The notes beneath the pieces were generated by a model. The model had not been told where the DNA came from. It saw nothing but the letters and a program-made list of their open reading frames with translations, and ran no database searches. DNA of 64,000 nt from Paramacrobiotus metropolitanus (taxonomy: Eukaryota; Tardigrada; Eutardigrada; Parachela; Macrobiotidae): contig NW_026570248.1 of NCBI RefSeq assembly GCF_019649055.1, positions 558,001 to 622,000 of the forward strand, read 5' to 3'. The translations under genes were made by a program, and so were the position numbers. How positions within the stretch are numbered: the stretch's first letter is position 1; each line of letters begins with the position of its first letter. This document shows positions 11,501 through 24,222 of the stretch, piece after piece.

Positions 11501-14500
11501 TTATAGTATTGTCAAAAAATTATGTTTATTCGCCTGGAACGTTGAAGTTCCGACCCTGTTACCATTCCGGAACGGTATTTACTATCTAGCCTTTTTGGTA
11601 TTGCTATCAGCAGCGGCGCTTTTAAATTTTTTTTAAGGAATGCTTGTCGTTCGTGGAGGTCACAAAATTGCACCTTATCGGTTACTCATTATTATTGTAC
11701 TTATTGCAGTTTCTTGGGTTGATCAGTCTCGGACATTGATACAACAAGGTGTCGATGACAGTGATGTGCTGTTGCTGAAACGTCGTTATTTTTATTCCGA
11801 TCAAAATGTGGACGCTCGAGACCCCGTACAGCTCAATCTGTTATATGTTCAGGTTAGCGCATTATTTTATTGACTCTGCGCGTGGTTATGCAACAGCTAC
11901 AGGGATAATGTGTTCAATATTTGTTATTTCTTTATAGTGTCGAGACGCAATCCTAAATGGAACTCACCCTGTAACAGTGGAACAAGCGCAACAGTTTGCT
12001 GGGATTCAGGCACAAGCAGAATATGGCGACTACGACGAATCTCGTCGTGCTATTGATATGAAACCATTTATGCCTAGGAATTATGGGAAAGTAAAAGGGA
12101 ATTTGGCTGATCGTCGTGTTTATGATGAATGGAATAAACAGCGCGGAGCAAATGATTTGATGGCCAAAGTGGCTTATATTAAACTTGCACGTTCCTTAAA
12201 GACTTACGGCGTGACGTTCTTCCTGGTGCGAGAAAAGCAGAAAGGGAAAAACAAACTGGTTCCCTGCTTATTTGGAGTCACGCGCAATAGTGTTTTGCGA
12301 CTCGACCAGCAAACGAAAGAGGTCAGCCTAAAATATAATGTGGTGGGCAAATGGAGACCATAAAATAATAACGTAGTTTTTTTATCCATTAGACCTTGAC
12401 AACTTGGCCGTTGACCCAAGTCAAACGTTGGGCCGCTTCGCCTAATACCTTCACGTTGGATTTTGGTGATTATGCGGATGCGTATTACTCCGTAGAAACC
12501 CAAGAAGGCGAACAAATTGCTCAACTCATTGCCGGTTACATTGATATTATCCTGAAACGGCAAAAACCTAAGGACCACTTTGGTGTGGATGGCGAAGAGG
12601 GCTGTACACTGGAAGAGGACGAAGTCCTACCAGCGAAGTTCGTTTTCTTGGAGTTTTGCCGAGTTAAACGCCCCTGAAAAATGTATGTTTTTAGAATTTC
12701 CGTGATACAACCACGACAAACCAAGGTTGACCAGCCTGTTAAGGGACATATTGCTATGCCTGGAATTATGCGCGATATTAACCCCGAGAAGCCGGTGAAA
12801 GCCATTGAGGCAGCTAAAACCAAATTGGTCAAAATTGTGGATAATCTGCAAAAGCCTGCTGTTCTTCCTCCCATTGGCGAAGATCCCGTATGAAATCACT
12901 GCAGCAGACTTTGTCCGTTTCGCGCTTTGATTCATTTAAATTTCTGTAGGTTTCGAAAAAATGGGTTGAACAGAAGGTGGAAGTGTCAAAGCAAAGTGTG
13001 GGCACTCAAATGGCTCAAATCACTCGTCATGTTGCCCAGATTGTTAACCTCACCGCCCCACCCGTTCAGGAGCGGGACTATGCGGCTATTGATCGAGCGG
13101 TGAATACCATGTAAGCGGCTGAAATTGCTGTTTTAGCTGTTCTGTAGAGTGGTCCCACATGTGTTGTGTGCGCTAGTGTCGATAATCTGGATGAGATGGT
13201 GGACAGCGTGAAGTTTATTGCGGCTGTGCTGGACGATGACAAGAAAGGAGATGAACTGTATGATGCAACACAGAAATTAATCAAAGCCGTTCGCGATCTG
13301 CTAGACGCAGCAAAACCGGGCGAAGCTGTAAGTGCCTTATTTCATTCGATGTTTTTCCTTTCAGTGGGCTAACAAATTATTTTATTTTGATAACTGACAG
13401 CCACGTCAGGAAGTTTTGACGGCCGCCACCAAGGTGGGCGAAACCGGCAAGGAAATCATGGATCGCGTGGATCCGCTTAGTGTGGAATATCAAGATTCGT
13501 TGGTCATGCTGGCGAAAGCCGTAGCCAATTCGACGGCTCATCTCGTACGCAAGGCAAAGGAAGTGGCGGCTGCCACTGATAATTTCGAACTGCAAAACCG
13601 GATTATTCAAGCTGCTACTCAGACGGCTCTTAGCACGTCCGAGTTGGTTGCCTGTGCCAAAGTTTTACTGCCCACGATTACGTCACCTCCTTGCCAGGAT
13701 CAGCTTGTAGATGCGGCTCGGAAGGTCGCCAAGTCTGTGCAAGATCTTCTGGATGCCTGCAAGGTATGGGCATATGCGTTTCACTGCTGTTTTAATGTAT
13801 GACGTGTCGCTAGTTTATATTGATTATCAATTTATTACAACAGATATCTGGTGCTGAAAAGTATCTTCTGGAAGATTTGAACGATGCTGCCGCCCAGGTT
13901 ACCAGAGCTTTGAACGATCTTTTGGGTATGGTGAAACAGGGCCCAGAAATCACTCAGGCACCGGTGCCACATGAGGCAGCGGTGGAAGTTATCACCCAGA
14001 GTACTACACATTTGTGTGAGGCCCCTGAGCCGGCTGAAATGATTCGCCAAGCCAAAGTAATTTATTATTTTCCAAATAATGGTTGACTACGAAACACCGC
14101 GTATAATTTTTGCATTCAGGTTTTGGCGCAAGCTACTGCTGAGCTTGTAAAAGGACTGAAGTCGGAAGCAGAAGCTGTTACGGACAAAGATCTGCAGCGG
14201 CGTCTGTTAGCTGCTTCCAAACAGCTGGCGGATGCCACCACACGTCTCGTTGAAGCAGCTAAGGTATTGAATACGAGTACTTTAAAGTATGTTAGTGTGT
14301 ATTTTTATCGCGTTTTTATTTTGTTTGCCTTAGTTATGTGCCGCTGTGCCACAAGATCAAGACCGACGCCAAGCAATGCGTGATGCAGCCGTTAATATTC
14401 GTGATTTGGCCCAGCAGGCTACCGTGGAAGACGAAAAAGCGTACTACTTGAAACGATTGGAGGTTGGTTGTAACCTTCAAGTATAGTTTTTCTAGTGCAA

Positions 14501-17500
14501 TGCGTGCCATCTTTTCATACTTCCAGACCTCAGCTAAGCGTATGGCGCAAGCTAGCACGCAGACCATAGCGGCATCTCAGGCAGTGGAAGCAACCAATCT
14601 GAATCGCGGTTCACAACAGAATCTACTAGAGCAGTGCCGCATTGTGGCTGATCGGCTGTCGAGACTTATTTCCGCCATCAAGTTAACCAGTTCCAGCCCA
14701 CAGGACAAAGTGGCCATTGCGCAGTTGCTTCAGAATAGTGAAGAAGTTTTGTATCCCGCTGAGGAATTGGTCAGTGCAGCGAAAGCAGCTGTTCCAACAG
14801 TTCAGGATTCTGCGGCAGCTCATCGCCTGCGCGAATCCGCGACAAATTTGAGCATCGCCAACGGAGAGTTGCGAACGTCTCTTAACAAAGTATGTTCAGA
14901 TATACAGTTACTGCCCGAATGGAAACATGCAAGCAATGACTTTTAATCTGGTACTTTAGGCGAAAGACTTCCATACTGTCACTGCTGAAGTGAACGTCGA
15001 TACCGCGATGACCGTTATCTACTCTCTTGAGCGAGATTTGGATGCCTTTAAGCGCGCGGCTCAGAATGGCTCACTGATGCCGCTTCCCGATGAGACGGTA
15101 ATATTTTATAGTTCAATAAAGTTCCCCATGAATAACTTGTGTATACAATACATATTGGCGGATGTTGATAGGGCCCAAGTGCTGCTTCACGCCTACAAGC
15201 GTCTGCCAAGCAGGTTAGCAGTGCTACGGTCCAGTTGCTCAATGCAACCAATCAGGTAAACAATACAATTATACACAACCCTTGCGAGTATTCCGACTTA
15301 TTCTGTATCCAATTTTATAGGCGGATGAGAACTTTGTGGCTGATGCCAGTCAGAACGTGGCGCGCAGTCTGCAGGATCTTAGTGCTGCTGCCCGTGGCGT
15401 GGCAGCTACAATACCGGATGATCCGCAGAGTCAATTGCGTATGCTGGACAGTGTGCACGAAGTAGTGGAGCGCAGCGCTTACCTGGTGGACAGTGTGCGT
15501 AATGCTTTCGGCAAGTCGACGGATCCTGTGGTGCAAAGCAGTCTTGTCGATGCTGCACGACAAGTAGCCGCGGCTCTGAACCGCTGTCTGAGCTACCTCC
15601 CTGACCAGCGCGGTATCACGAAGGCAATGAAAACTGTGGAGGAAACATCCCAGCGGATTGTTTCACATGAAACGGTATGAACGCCTGCTGATCGCTGAAA
15701 TTTCTGACTTGTCGTATGAATGGATTGGTTCTAGGTTATTCGGCCGAGTCGAACCCTGGTGGCGGACGTTTTTATTGATCTGAACAATGCCGGTGCTGTT
15801 CTGAATGAAGCAGCCGGTGACGTGGTTACCTCCACATACGGCTCCATGGAGCAGCTGGGCAGCTCTGCCGAGCACTATTCCGAAGTGTATAAGCAGTTTG
15901 TCGACTCTGGAATGCATTTGATTTCTACAGAAACGGTACGGACCCTGATTTCGTGTTTGGTATACGGTGTTAATGGCTAATGTATTGTGTTCTGCAGGAT
16001 ACATACCGCCGTGATGAAATGAGAAAAGGTCTGGAGGATGTCTCTAGCGCCTCAAAACGGCTGTTAGCGTTAGCCAAGCAGACCAATGGTCAACCGGATG
16101 CAGGACACATGAAAAATCAACTAACTGCGGCTGCCAGGTGAACTTTATTATGGAAACCACAATCGACTTTTGGGCTTTATATTTGTATTTTGCAGGGCCG
16201 TTACGGAATCGATCAATCATTTGCTGACATACTGCGCTCAGTCTCTACCAGGGCAAAAGGAATGTGATAACGCCATCCGCCGCATTCAGCAGTTGAGAAC
16301 ATCTCTGGACAACTGTTCGGTACCTGCGAATAGCCGAACATATTACGAAAGTTTGGACGCTGTTCTGGACTCTTCCCGAGTAAGAGAAATATTACTTTTT
16401 CTGAATGTGTTGTTAGATTCAGTTGGCGTCTTTGCGGCAGGTACTGGGAGAAGGTATGGCGGGTATTTCAAATGCCGCTAAATACAACCAGACTGATCAG
16501 TTCGTCCAAGCGGTGCGAAATACTACCGAAGCTGTATCGGCACTGATCGAAAACTCTGCTCAAGCTGCCTATCTGATTGGTATCTCAGACCCATCCAGCG
16601 TGGTGGGCAAGTCCGGGGTGATAGATCAGCGCGAGATCTCCGATGCCGTTCATGGTATCCACGACGCTAGTCGTGCCATCACGGCCTCCTCTCCTGTGAC
16701 TCAGCAACAGGTAAGTTCGTAATTTGTCCACCGTACTGTACTCCGGGTGAACTTTCTCTAATGTTCGATTTTGGCTGTGACAGATGCTAGCGGCTGCTAC
16801 AGTAATTGCGAAGTATTCACACACTTTGTGCAGTTCCTGCCGAACGGCATCCAATCGTACTCCTAACCCTGTTTCCAAACGACAGTTTGTCCAGTCAGCA
16901 AAGGATATCGCCACCAGCACAGCAAATCTCGTTCGGGCTGTGAAGACCCTGGACGGCAGCTTCACTGAAACCAACCGGCAGGAATGCATTACCCACATTA
17001 ATCAACTGCTCCGCTCTGTCGACGATCTTGGTACAGTAGCATAACTAATAAAACTTAAACCTGCAGTTATCGGGAAAGCTTCAGTTGTCTGCTTCTAGGT
17101 GCCTTTGCGTCTTCTCCGGAATTCGCTAGCAGTGCTGGCCAGTTAAGTAATGGTGGACGGAAAGCTCAAGAACCAATTGTGGTTTCCGGGAAGTGTATCA
17201 TTGATGCCACCAGCAGCTTGATTTTGGCGGCCAAATCGCTTTCAGTTAATCCCAGTGATCCTTCCGCTTGGCAAGCATTAACATCACAGTCTAATAATGT
17301 GTCGGATTCCGTTAAGAGTTTAGCTACTGCCATTCGTGATAAAGCGCCTGGACAGACAGAATGCAGCGAAGCGATTGAACGTCTGAATAACTACATGCGA
17401 ATTGTAAATCGGGCCTCACTGGCGGCTACTAATCAGAGCCTTCCTCCACGCAATGAAAACACTACGGAAGGTTTCTATGAGATCACTATCAACACAGCGG

Positions 17501-20500
17501 TTCAGGTTAGTGAGTTTGTTCCACTCGTAGTTAGTAAGAAAGTAGTAAAATATTTTGTATCGGTATAGCTGAGCCAGACCATTCTCAGTGTGCGCGAGGC
17601 AGCGAAGTCGGAAGCGGAAGGTCTGGGACATGGCGTATCACGGATGAGCAATTACTTCCAGTCGCTAGTGCAGGATGGCATTGGAGCGGCTTCACGAGCG
17701 CCCAATTCCAAAGACCAAATGACTGTTCTTTCTCAGTTGAAGACCGTATTGGAAGCATCCATACAGTTCATCGAAGTCTGTAAAGCGTGTGGCGGCAATC
17801 CCCGAACCCGAAATTTACATGGGGATGTGAACGAATCGGCTGACTCCTTGCTCGAAGCTCTTCATGAATTCACGCAGACGCTGGAGCGCATCCAGTCCCA
17901 AGCTGGATTTGTCCGCACAATGATTGATAATGTCAGTGCCGCAATCTCAAAGGTAAGAATTGTCTTTTGAACTTTTCCTTGTTGAAGATGATGATTGATC
18001 GTGTTATTAAACTGTCCAGGTCGACCACCGTATCAGCGCTTCGGAAGATTCCTTTGTCGATTTCCAGACTCGCATGTTCCGTTATGCAAAGGAAATGACT
18101 CGTGTAACGCACGAAATATCCGCCAAAAGCCAGTCGGAACCGCACGAGCTGGGCAATTTGGCTCAGCAGTTGTACAATCATTACAACCTTCTGGCAGAGG
18201 ATGCACGGGGAGCACAGTCAGCGAGCGCGAGCAATGAAATCGGCCAACGTATCAGATCCAGTGTCCAGGATTTAGGGCACGCGGTGATCGATCTCATTAA
18301 AACTGCTGGTTCCGTGCAGAGCAATCCTTCCGATACATATATTAAAGACGAGCTTTCGCGCAGTTCAAAGCTGGTCATTGAAAAAGTAATTAATGGATAC
18401 TTGTTGTGGTGAAATCGGAATGTCATCTAAATTGTTCGTAGGTCACGCATGTCCTTTCGGCTTTACAATCCGGTTCCCGGGGAACGCAAGCGTGTATTAA
18501 TGCCGCTAGTACCGTTAGTGGCGTCATTGGGGATCTGGATACTACGATTATGTTTGCCACCGCCGGTATTCTCCAAGCAGAAGATGAAAATGACCGGTTT
18601 TCAGACCACAGGTGAATACGTGCACTGGACGTGCGTATTCATTCGTTCACGCTGTTTTAAGCATTGTCAAGGTTGGGTTTTGTCTGTTAGCGTTACTAAA
18701 TATAAATATACTTTTGCCAACAGAGAAGACATCCTAAAAACGGCTAAAGCTTTGGTGGAAGACACGAAGACTTTGGTGACGGGAGCAGCTTCTAGCCAAG
18801 AGCAACTAGCAGTTGCTGCTCAGAATGCTGTGAAAACTATTATTCAACTTGCGGAGGTTGTCAAAAGCGGTGCTGCTTCACTTGGAAAAGAAAACAGTGA
18901 ATCGCAGGTATTGGTTATTAACTTGACGAATTGCTTACAGCTCTGTTAAAATAGGTGTCTCTGATAGCTGCGGTAGGAGTAGCGATAAAATGCAACTATA
19001 ACGTTGTACCGTAAAATTCTCATAAATTTGCAGTACACCAGTTTGAAAGCTATTGTCAAGAGCAGGATGACGAAATTTTATGAGAATTTTAACGTTGCAG
19101 CATTTGTGCGACAATTTTTGTAACGTCGAGCCTGCGGAAATGCTCGTTTCTTTTGCCTTTAAAATGTAGAGCCCGTGTCCGACAGTGAAGGATATTTTAT
19201 TTGATTTGGTTGGATATTTTTTATCTAATTTGATTTGATTCTTTTATGTCTTGTGCGCACAGTAACCCTGACCTTTGCAGAATAGGGAAATGCAACCGAC
19301 AGTTAGTTTGAAACTAAGTAGTGCACGTCGTCACAATTATCAGCAAACTTTTGATTTTATGTGAGACAACTGGCCTTCCGCATTGCAAAGAGATTGAATG
19401 CAGTTGTACCGTTTTCGGCCTTTTAAAGTGTAGTGGGCACTCTTGCATGCAAAGCCGTTGTTTACTTACTTTCATGCCGTTATAATCAAATGAATATTTG
19501 TCAACTAAATCACGGCGTGATTCTACTTACAGCGTCCGTCACAATCTCAAACGCATTCACTTTCGCTAATCACCCTCAATCTCATCGCCAAACGGCTAGA
19601 AATGGAAAGATCAGGGCAGAAGGTGCAGCTTCTAATAATTTGTTTTTTCATTCGCTCATCGGAGCTTTACTGGCTGCATCGCGAATGAGCTTACTTACAT
19701 GTTGACGTTGACCACAGACTAACCGAATATGCTTGACACTGTACTACCGGCACAACGAAAACTTTGGACAATTGTGAGCTGCATGCTGTCAGCATGCACA
19801 ATTCTCTTTGCAGTGTTGCGGGTCAAGTTTTCACATGGTTAAATTAACTTGTGTAAAAGCAGAATTCTGCAAGAAAACTCCTACCCATGAAAGCTGCATT
19901 TTTTAAAGCCGGAACTGCAGAAGCCGTGGAGTGTTTTTCGTTTATATACAGTTATCGTTAATCTGAAGACATACCTTTTTTATTCGCGAATATGGCTTTT
20001 GCAAGAGTTCTTTTGTGGGTTGTGCAAGCTAAGCGTTTGAGTACATTACTTGTTAGGCTCTGGCTGTTGAGCTTCGAAAGTTTGTTTAAATCTGGAACAA
20101 ATTCTAACACGCATGGTGTCCTTGGAACTGCAGGCACCCGCTATACTAACAATATTTATGATTATGGCATTTGTGAAATTGTGTGTTAGTATTAATAACT
20201 TCTTAGTAAGTCAGCAACTGTTCACAGGTCCTTCTTATCAATGCGGTGCGAGATGTGGCGTCAGCATTGGGTGATCTCATCCACGCCACAAAATCGGCTT
20301 CGGGAAAGAGTCTGAACGATCCAGCCATGTTATATTTAAAAGACTCAGCTAAAATCATGGTAGGTGTTGTGTAATAGAGGTGTTCATAGGAAATTCGGCT
20401 TGCGCTTTATTCCGGGAATATGTTTGCAGGTTACTAATGTTACATCCTCTTGAAAACCGTTAAAACGGTTGAAGACGAGCATGCTCGTGGAACCCGGGCT

Positions 20501-22235
20501 TTGGAGGCTACAATTGAAGCTTTAAGCCAAGAACTACGAGTGAGTTGATAATTGTTAAAACATTATATAATGAAGTAAATGAACAATTCCCGTTACGCAA
20601 GCTGAGAATTTTTATGCGAGCCTATGGTATTAGGTGTTTGATTCTTCCGATGGAAGCGCTGACGGAAGAACCGCTACCGCAGAAGATCTTTTGCGTGTAA
20701 CTAAACCCTTAACCCAAGCGACATACAAGGCCGTAACCGCCGGAAAAACGTTGAAGCAAGAGGTATATATTTTATTCTTAATCATCTCACTTTTGGAATT
20801 ACTAACGGTTAGTATTTGCAGGATGCTATTACAGCAGCTAACATGGGTCGCAAGGCTGTTGGTGACTTGCTGTACACGTGCCGCGCTGCGGCTAACGGCT
20901 GCGAATCACCGGAAACGCGCAACAAGGTTTTGTCAGCCGGCCGCGAAGCTGCTATCAAATATCGCGAGCTTCTTTCAACAGTTCACATGGTATGGATCGA
21001 CGTGTTGAACGTTTCTCGTCTGGTTATGACAGAATTTCTTCCTGATAGATTTTGACCAAGCCGGAAGCACGCCATCTGCAAAACAATCTTGTGCAGATGA
21101 CGCAAAGTATTGCTTCCGCTGTTGCGCTGATTGCCGCTGCAGCGGAGAGTATGAAGGATTCGGATACTTGGGTGAATCCAGAAGATCCGACTGTGATAGC
21201 CGAAAATGAACTCCTTGGCGCTGCCGCCACGATCGAACATGCGGCGAGGAAACTCAGCCAGCTGCAACCACGAAGAATCGAGTACAAGGTATGAACATAA
21301 CTTAAAGTTTTAGCTGATCCATTTTATTGACATTTAAATGTGGATTGATTGTTTTGTTTAGGTTGATAATGAAATGCTGAATTTCGATAAACTGATCCTA
21401 GACGCCTGCCAGCAAATTACCACCGCGACGGCCGCTTTAATCAAAGTATTTCCAACACTTACTGGGAAAGATTCGGAAAAGTATAACATTGTGTTTACTT
21501 TGTTGTTTAGTCCACATGCGCCGCGCAAGCGGAGTTAGTGGGAGAAGGACGAGTCAGTGCCCGCCCGTTGTACAGCTCAGAAGATGGACAGTGGTCCGAT
21601 GGTTTAATCATGGCGGCCCGCACTGTGGCGGCAGCATGTCACAATCTGTGTGAAGCGGCAAATGCTTTGGTCCAGGGTCATGCTACGGAGGAGAAGCTTA
21701 TTGCTTCGGCTAAACAGGTGGCCAGCTCCACCGCCCAACTGCTGGTGGCCTGCCGCGTTAAATCCGACAGCAATTCGCCCAGTCTGCAACGACTCCAGGC
21801 TGCCGGTAATGCCGTTATGCGCGCTACTGACGCCCTGGTCAGGGCAGCCCAGCAGAGCCTAGATGCGTATGAGGAGCGTAGTTTGGTCATAAATCGGCGA
21901 ATTGTAGGAGGAATTGCGCAAGAAATCAACGCGCAGGTACGAAAAGAAAAGTTTTTTAGACTTGATAATTTCACCAGTGTATGGAGAATACCACCAAAGC
22001 AGACTACGATGAGCCTTTTTCGCTGTTTGAACAGGAAGAGGTGCTGATTAAAGAACGCGAACTGGAAGAAGCGAAAGGAAAACTGACAGCTCTACGGAAA
22101 GCTAAATATGGCGAGCGTCAGTCTGATGACGAGTATTACGGCTATGGCGCTTCTTCGTCCAGTCACACCTATCATTCGCAATCAGAAACCCGGATCACCG
22201 AAGCCCGATATACTTCCGGTTACACCTCGCAGTAA
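8578..22235 (+). CDS. TLN: Talin, 36 coding exons
   Basis: Talin links the cytoplasmic tails of beta-integrins to actin at adhesion sites. I rebuilt 36 exons: 8578-8716, 9651-9748, 10068-10197, 10561-10746, 11710-11852, 11938-12321, 12393-12637, 12695-12887, 12950-13110, 13177-13327, 13401-13763, 13844-14056, 14120-14263, 14334-14462, 14527-14889, 14960-15097, 15172-15255, 15321-15674, 15735-15935, 15998-16137, 16196-16379, 16441-16710, 16784-17030, 17099-17505, 17569-17952, 18020-18385, 18442-18611, 18724-18907, 20228-20359, 20430-20539, 20634-20762, 20822-20989, 21049-21288, 21362-21445, 21511-21936, 22035-22235. Junction phases agree everywhere except exon 30, which is one base short. With that base counted the product is about 2553 residues, close to the usual 2540. 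The start ATG at 8578 begins MMLSLKIRL, matching the talin N-terminus; an ATG three bases later is possible. Order is FERM head, linker, helical rod, I/LWEQ actin-binding module. Donors of exons 6 (gtcagc) and 7 (gttcgt) are weak but keep the frame. Confidence 0.96.
8717..9650 (+). other. Talin intron 1
   Basis: A 934-base AT-rich intron with donor GTAAAC and acceptor TTTTGTAG. Nothing coding was recognised inside; a short open frame at 8975-9184 has no talin-like or other recognisable content. Confidence 0.8.
10747..11709 (+). other. Talin intron 4
   Basis: A 963-base intron between the F1-loop exon and the exon starting VSWVDQSRTL. Donor GTAATG, acceptor TTATTGCAG. No recognisable feature inside. 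The neighbouring intron 3 (10198-10560, 363 bases) is also empty. Confidence 0.8.
18908..20227 (+). other. Talin intron 28, unusually long for the rod region
   Basis: A 1320-base intron with donor GTATTG and acceptor TTCACAG. It contains an imperfect inverted repeat (14-bp perfect core, 19013-19026 against 19077-19090, with matching flanks around 18991-19005 and 19091-19099). A small palindrome lies near 19780. No coding exon was recognised; the short open frames have no talin-like content. Confidence 0.75.
20430..20539 (+). other. TLN: Talin exon 30 with an apparent one-base deletion
   Basis: Exon 29 ends and exon 31 begins at codon boundaries, so exon 30 should be a multiple of three; it is 110 bases. 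Entering in phase 0 it reads VTNVTSS and hits TGA at 20451-20453. One frame over, from 20447, it reads LLKTVKTVEDEHARGTRAL, the conserved continuation of VTNVTS. The missing base falls in the TC(N) serine codon around 20445-20447. Taken literally the protein would stop at about residue 2108 and lose the last rod bundle and actin-binding end. Downstream exons are intact, so a base lost in assembly is more likely. Confidence 0.85.
21049..22235 (+). other. TLN: Talin C-terminal I/LWEQ actin-binding module and tail (exons 33-36)
   Basis: Exons 33-36 encode DPTVIAENELLGAAATIEHA, then DGQWSDGLIMAARTVAAAC, then GHATEEKLIASAKQVASSTA and QLLVACRVK, then VGGIAQEINAQ|EEVLIKERELEEAKGKL. These are the conserved blocks of the I/LWEQ (THATCH) domain, followed by the dimerisation helix. 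The final exon ends in a tyrosine/serine-rich tail (DEYYGYG) not found in vertebrate talins as I remember them. Stop TAA at 22233-22235. Confidence 0.92.
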
Positions 22236-24222
22236 TCGTTGGAACGGAACTTGTCGCGCTAGCTAGCTCAGTCTTCCTTGCTGTTTTAAACCAAATATTC
22301 CACGGTGGCAGCTGCTTGTTCTTTTAACCATCCTCTTTATAGTTGTGACCAATCAATCCGCTTTTACGGCAGACTTTTAAATTACGCTTGTATGCATTTA
22401 TTTGTCCTGGTGCCTTTTCCTCACACCTGCGTTTTATTGTTTTAATTCTTTAAAAAAGATTGAATGTCTGAATAGTTTTAACTTTTATGTTTTATGTCAC
22501 GGATTGCATGTTTTTAGTGGAATTTTACAGTGTTTTTGGTGTTTGTCGGTCTATTGTGAAAATTGCAAGTGCCGGTCTTGTTGTCGTAAACTCGTAATCG
22601 CTCGAACAGATTTCGTAAAGTTAATTCTGTTCAGTATAAATTGAAAAAAAAGTCCCAAAAGTTGATTGGCGTATTTTGCAGTATATTGTGTATTAAAATA
22701 AGAATTTGCGCGGTTTTAATTTCTTAATGTGTCATAACAAGCAAAATTCCGCAAATGGTAAACGGCCTAGGATCACGCATCTTGATGTCCAGATCACACC
22801 TCGTCAGTCGTCAATAGTCAGTGCTACTCATAGTCATGATGATGCCAGCTACAAAAAAGTCTCTATAATATTTCTAAATTTAATTCACTTCCTGTAAACG
22901 GCGCACTTTCAACGTTATTGTGGGAAAAGGTTACTTCCTCTGGTAACATACCCCGGCTTCGTATAACGGTCTAATGCAATATCTTTAACAAGGAAACCCT
23001 TAGATTGAATCACTGAAGATTAAAACGTTACAACTTTAAGCTTCTAGTAAAAGACCATTAGCCACGGTGCCGCTCTCCGGAAACGCTTAAATCAGCTTTA
23101 TGACTTGAGCGTAAACTTGCGCATATATTTGTTTATGTTGATCTTCATGATCAGAATATTCCGCCTGTTTTCTTCGCCATCACGCATGCATGCTCTATGC
23201 ATCCGCAATTCGCTACAACGTATTGCGGTGATAACCTGTGCGTATCATCATAAAAATATGCTGGCCGCAAGTTTACGATTCCAGTTTGGTTGTTTACCAA
23301 ACGTCAACACATGCCTCGTCTCAACAATACGGGCAAGAATACACCACATTCTGCACGACATGCACTACGTGCTCGATGTGATTGAATTCGTCGTCTAAAA
23401 TCGTCGCTTGGTTTTATGCTAATCTGATCGCCGCTAATAGTAATCACATCATTTTACACTCAGCTAACAGCAGTTTTGTCAAACTGATACGTTCCACTAG
23501 AATACATATGATAATATATCAGCGTAAGCGGGAACTTAATACTTGCTTAGATCGTCATACTTTTGGCAACATTGCTGTTTATGTGAGCGGCGAGTATATT
23601 TTGGTTGCACTTTCGGACGTTATTCAATTGCCGCACCGTATGATCGAACATTTCTGACATCCTCAAAGTCACCGTCAATAATATCTTTATGCATATGCTT
23701 TACCCGTGATCCGCTATTTCCGGTGGTCGTCTACGACGCTATTCGGCCGTTGATTCTGATAGTCGCTATATTTACCTGATCATTACATGACGAAGTTTTT
23801 GTTGTGTCTCAACCGTTCCATTGGGCATACTCTACTCAGCTGGCGACTCCCAAACACAGCCGCATCATCGATACTCTGATAACTTGTCCAACTAGAGTAC
23901 AGCTGGCGAAAGCGATGCGGTCTAATTACAAATGGTCAAACTGCAAAAATTCTTATCTTCGCGTTTCAGCGCCATTTGTCATTGCAGTGTCCAACTAGAG
24001 TAGAACGATAGCGAGTAGACACCACGCACAATCACACAACGCACTGGACGTCCGTTGCTGATCATCACCGAGCGGAATATTCAATCTTTTTAATAAAACC
24101 ATGGATTTTAACGGCACTGGCCGTTAAGGAGAAACTACGAATCCCCTGATTCATTATATCCAACTTTACGAAAGGAAGTTTTATTAATATTATTTATTGC
24201 TTTTGGACTTGTAAATATCCCG
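22236..24222. other. Talin 3' UTR and talin-srGAP intergenic region
   Basis: The first 450 bases or so are probably talin 3' UTR. The rest has only short open frames without recognisable content. The srGAP promoter and 5' UTR should lie just upstream of 24223. No clear core-promoter motif was seen. Confidence 0.6.
22692..22697 (+). promoter_or_regulatory. Candidate talin polyadenylation signal
   Basis: ATTAAA lies about 460 bases after the talin stop codon, in T-rich sequence consistent with a 3' UTR. Inferred from position only. Confidence 0.3.

Larger units (their letters stand above)
8578..12637 (+). other. TLN: Talin head: atypical FERM domain (exons 1-7)
   Basis: Exons 1-7 encode about 441 residues. 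F0 carries LVYDACKLIRER, and F1 has an inserted loop rich in Ser, Thr and charged residues (exon 4), as in talins. F2 contains FFLVREKQKGKNKLVPCLFG (exon 6). The F3/PTB subdomain in exon 7 has VKRWAASP followed by FTLDFGDYADAYYS and ends in the helix GEQIAQLIAGYIDIILK. This F3 surface binds the NPxY motif of beta-integrin tails in known talins, and the conserved Arg-Trp pair (residues 372-373) sits where the family's integrin-contacting pair lies. Confidence 0.92.
12695..20989 (+). other. TLN: Talin linker and rod of helical bundles (exons 8-32)
   Basis: These exons encode a linker and a long series of alanine-rich amphipathic helices forming the rod bundles that bind vinculin in known talins. 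Runs such as ATQTALSTSELVACAKV (exon 11), AKRMAQASTQTIAASQAV (exon 15), ASTVSGVIGDLDTTIMFATAG (exon 27) and KRQFVQSAKDIATSTANLV (exon 23) align closely with conserved rod segments. Most introns here are 55-130 bases and nearly all are phase 0. Intron 28 is the exception at 1320 bases. Exon 30 carries the one-base deficit listed separately. Confidence 0.93.

Noticed and set aside
16585-16998. 137-codon minus-strand frame inside talin
   Set aside because: It is antisense to talin exons 22-23, which are clearly coding on the plus strand.
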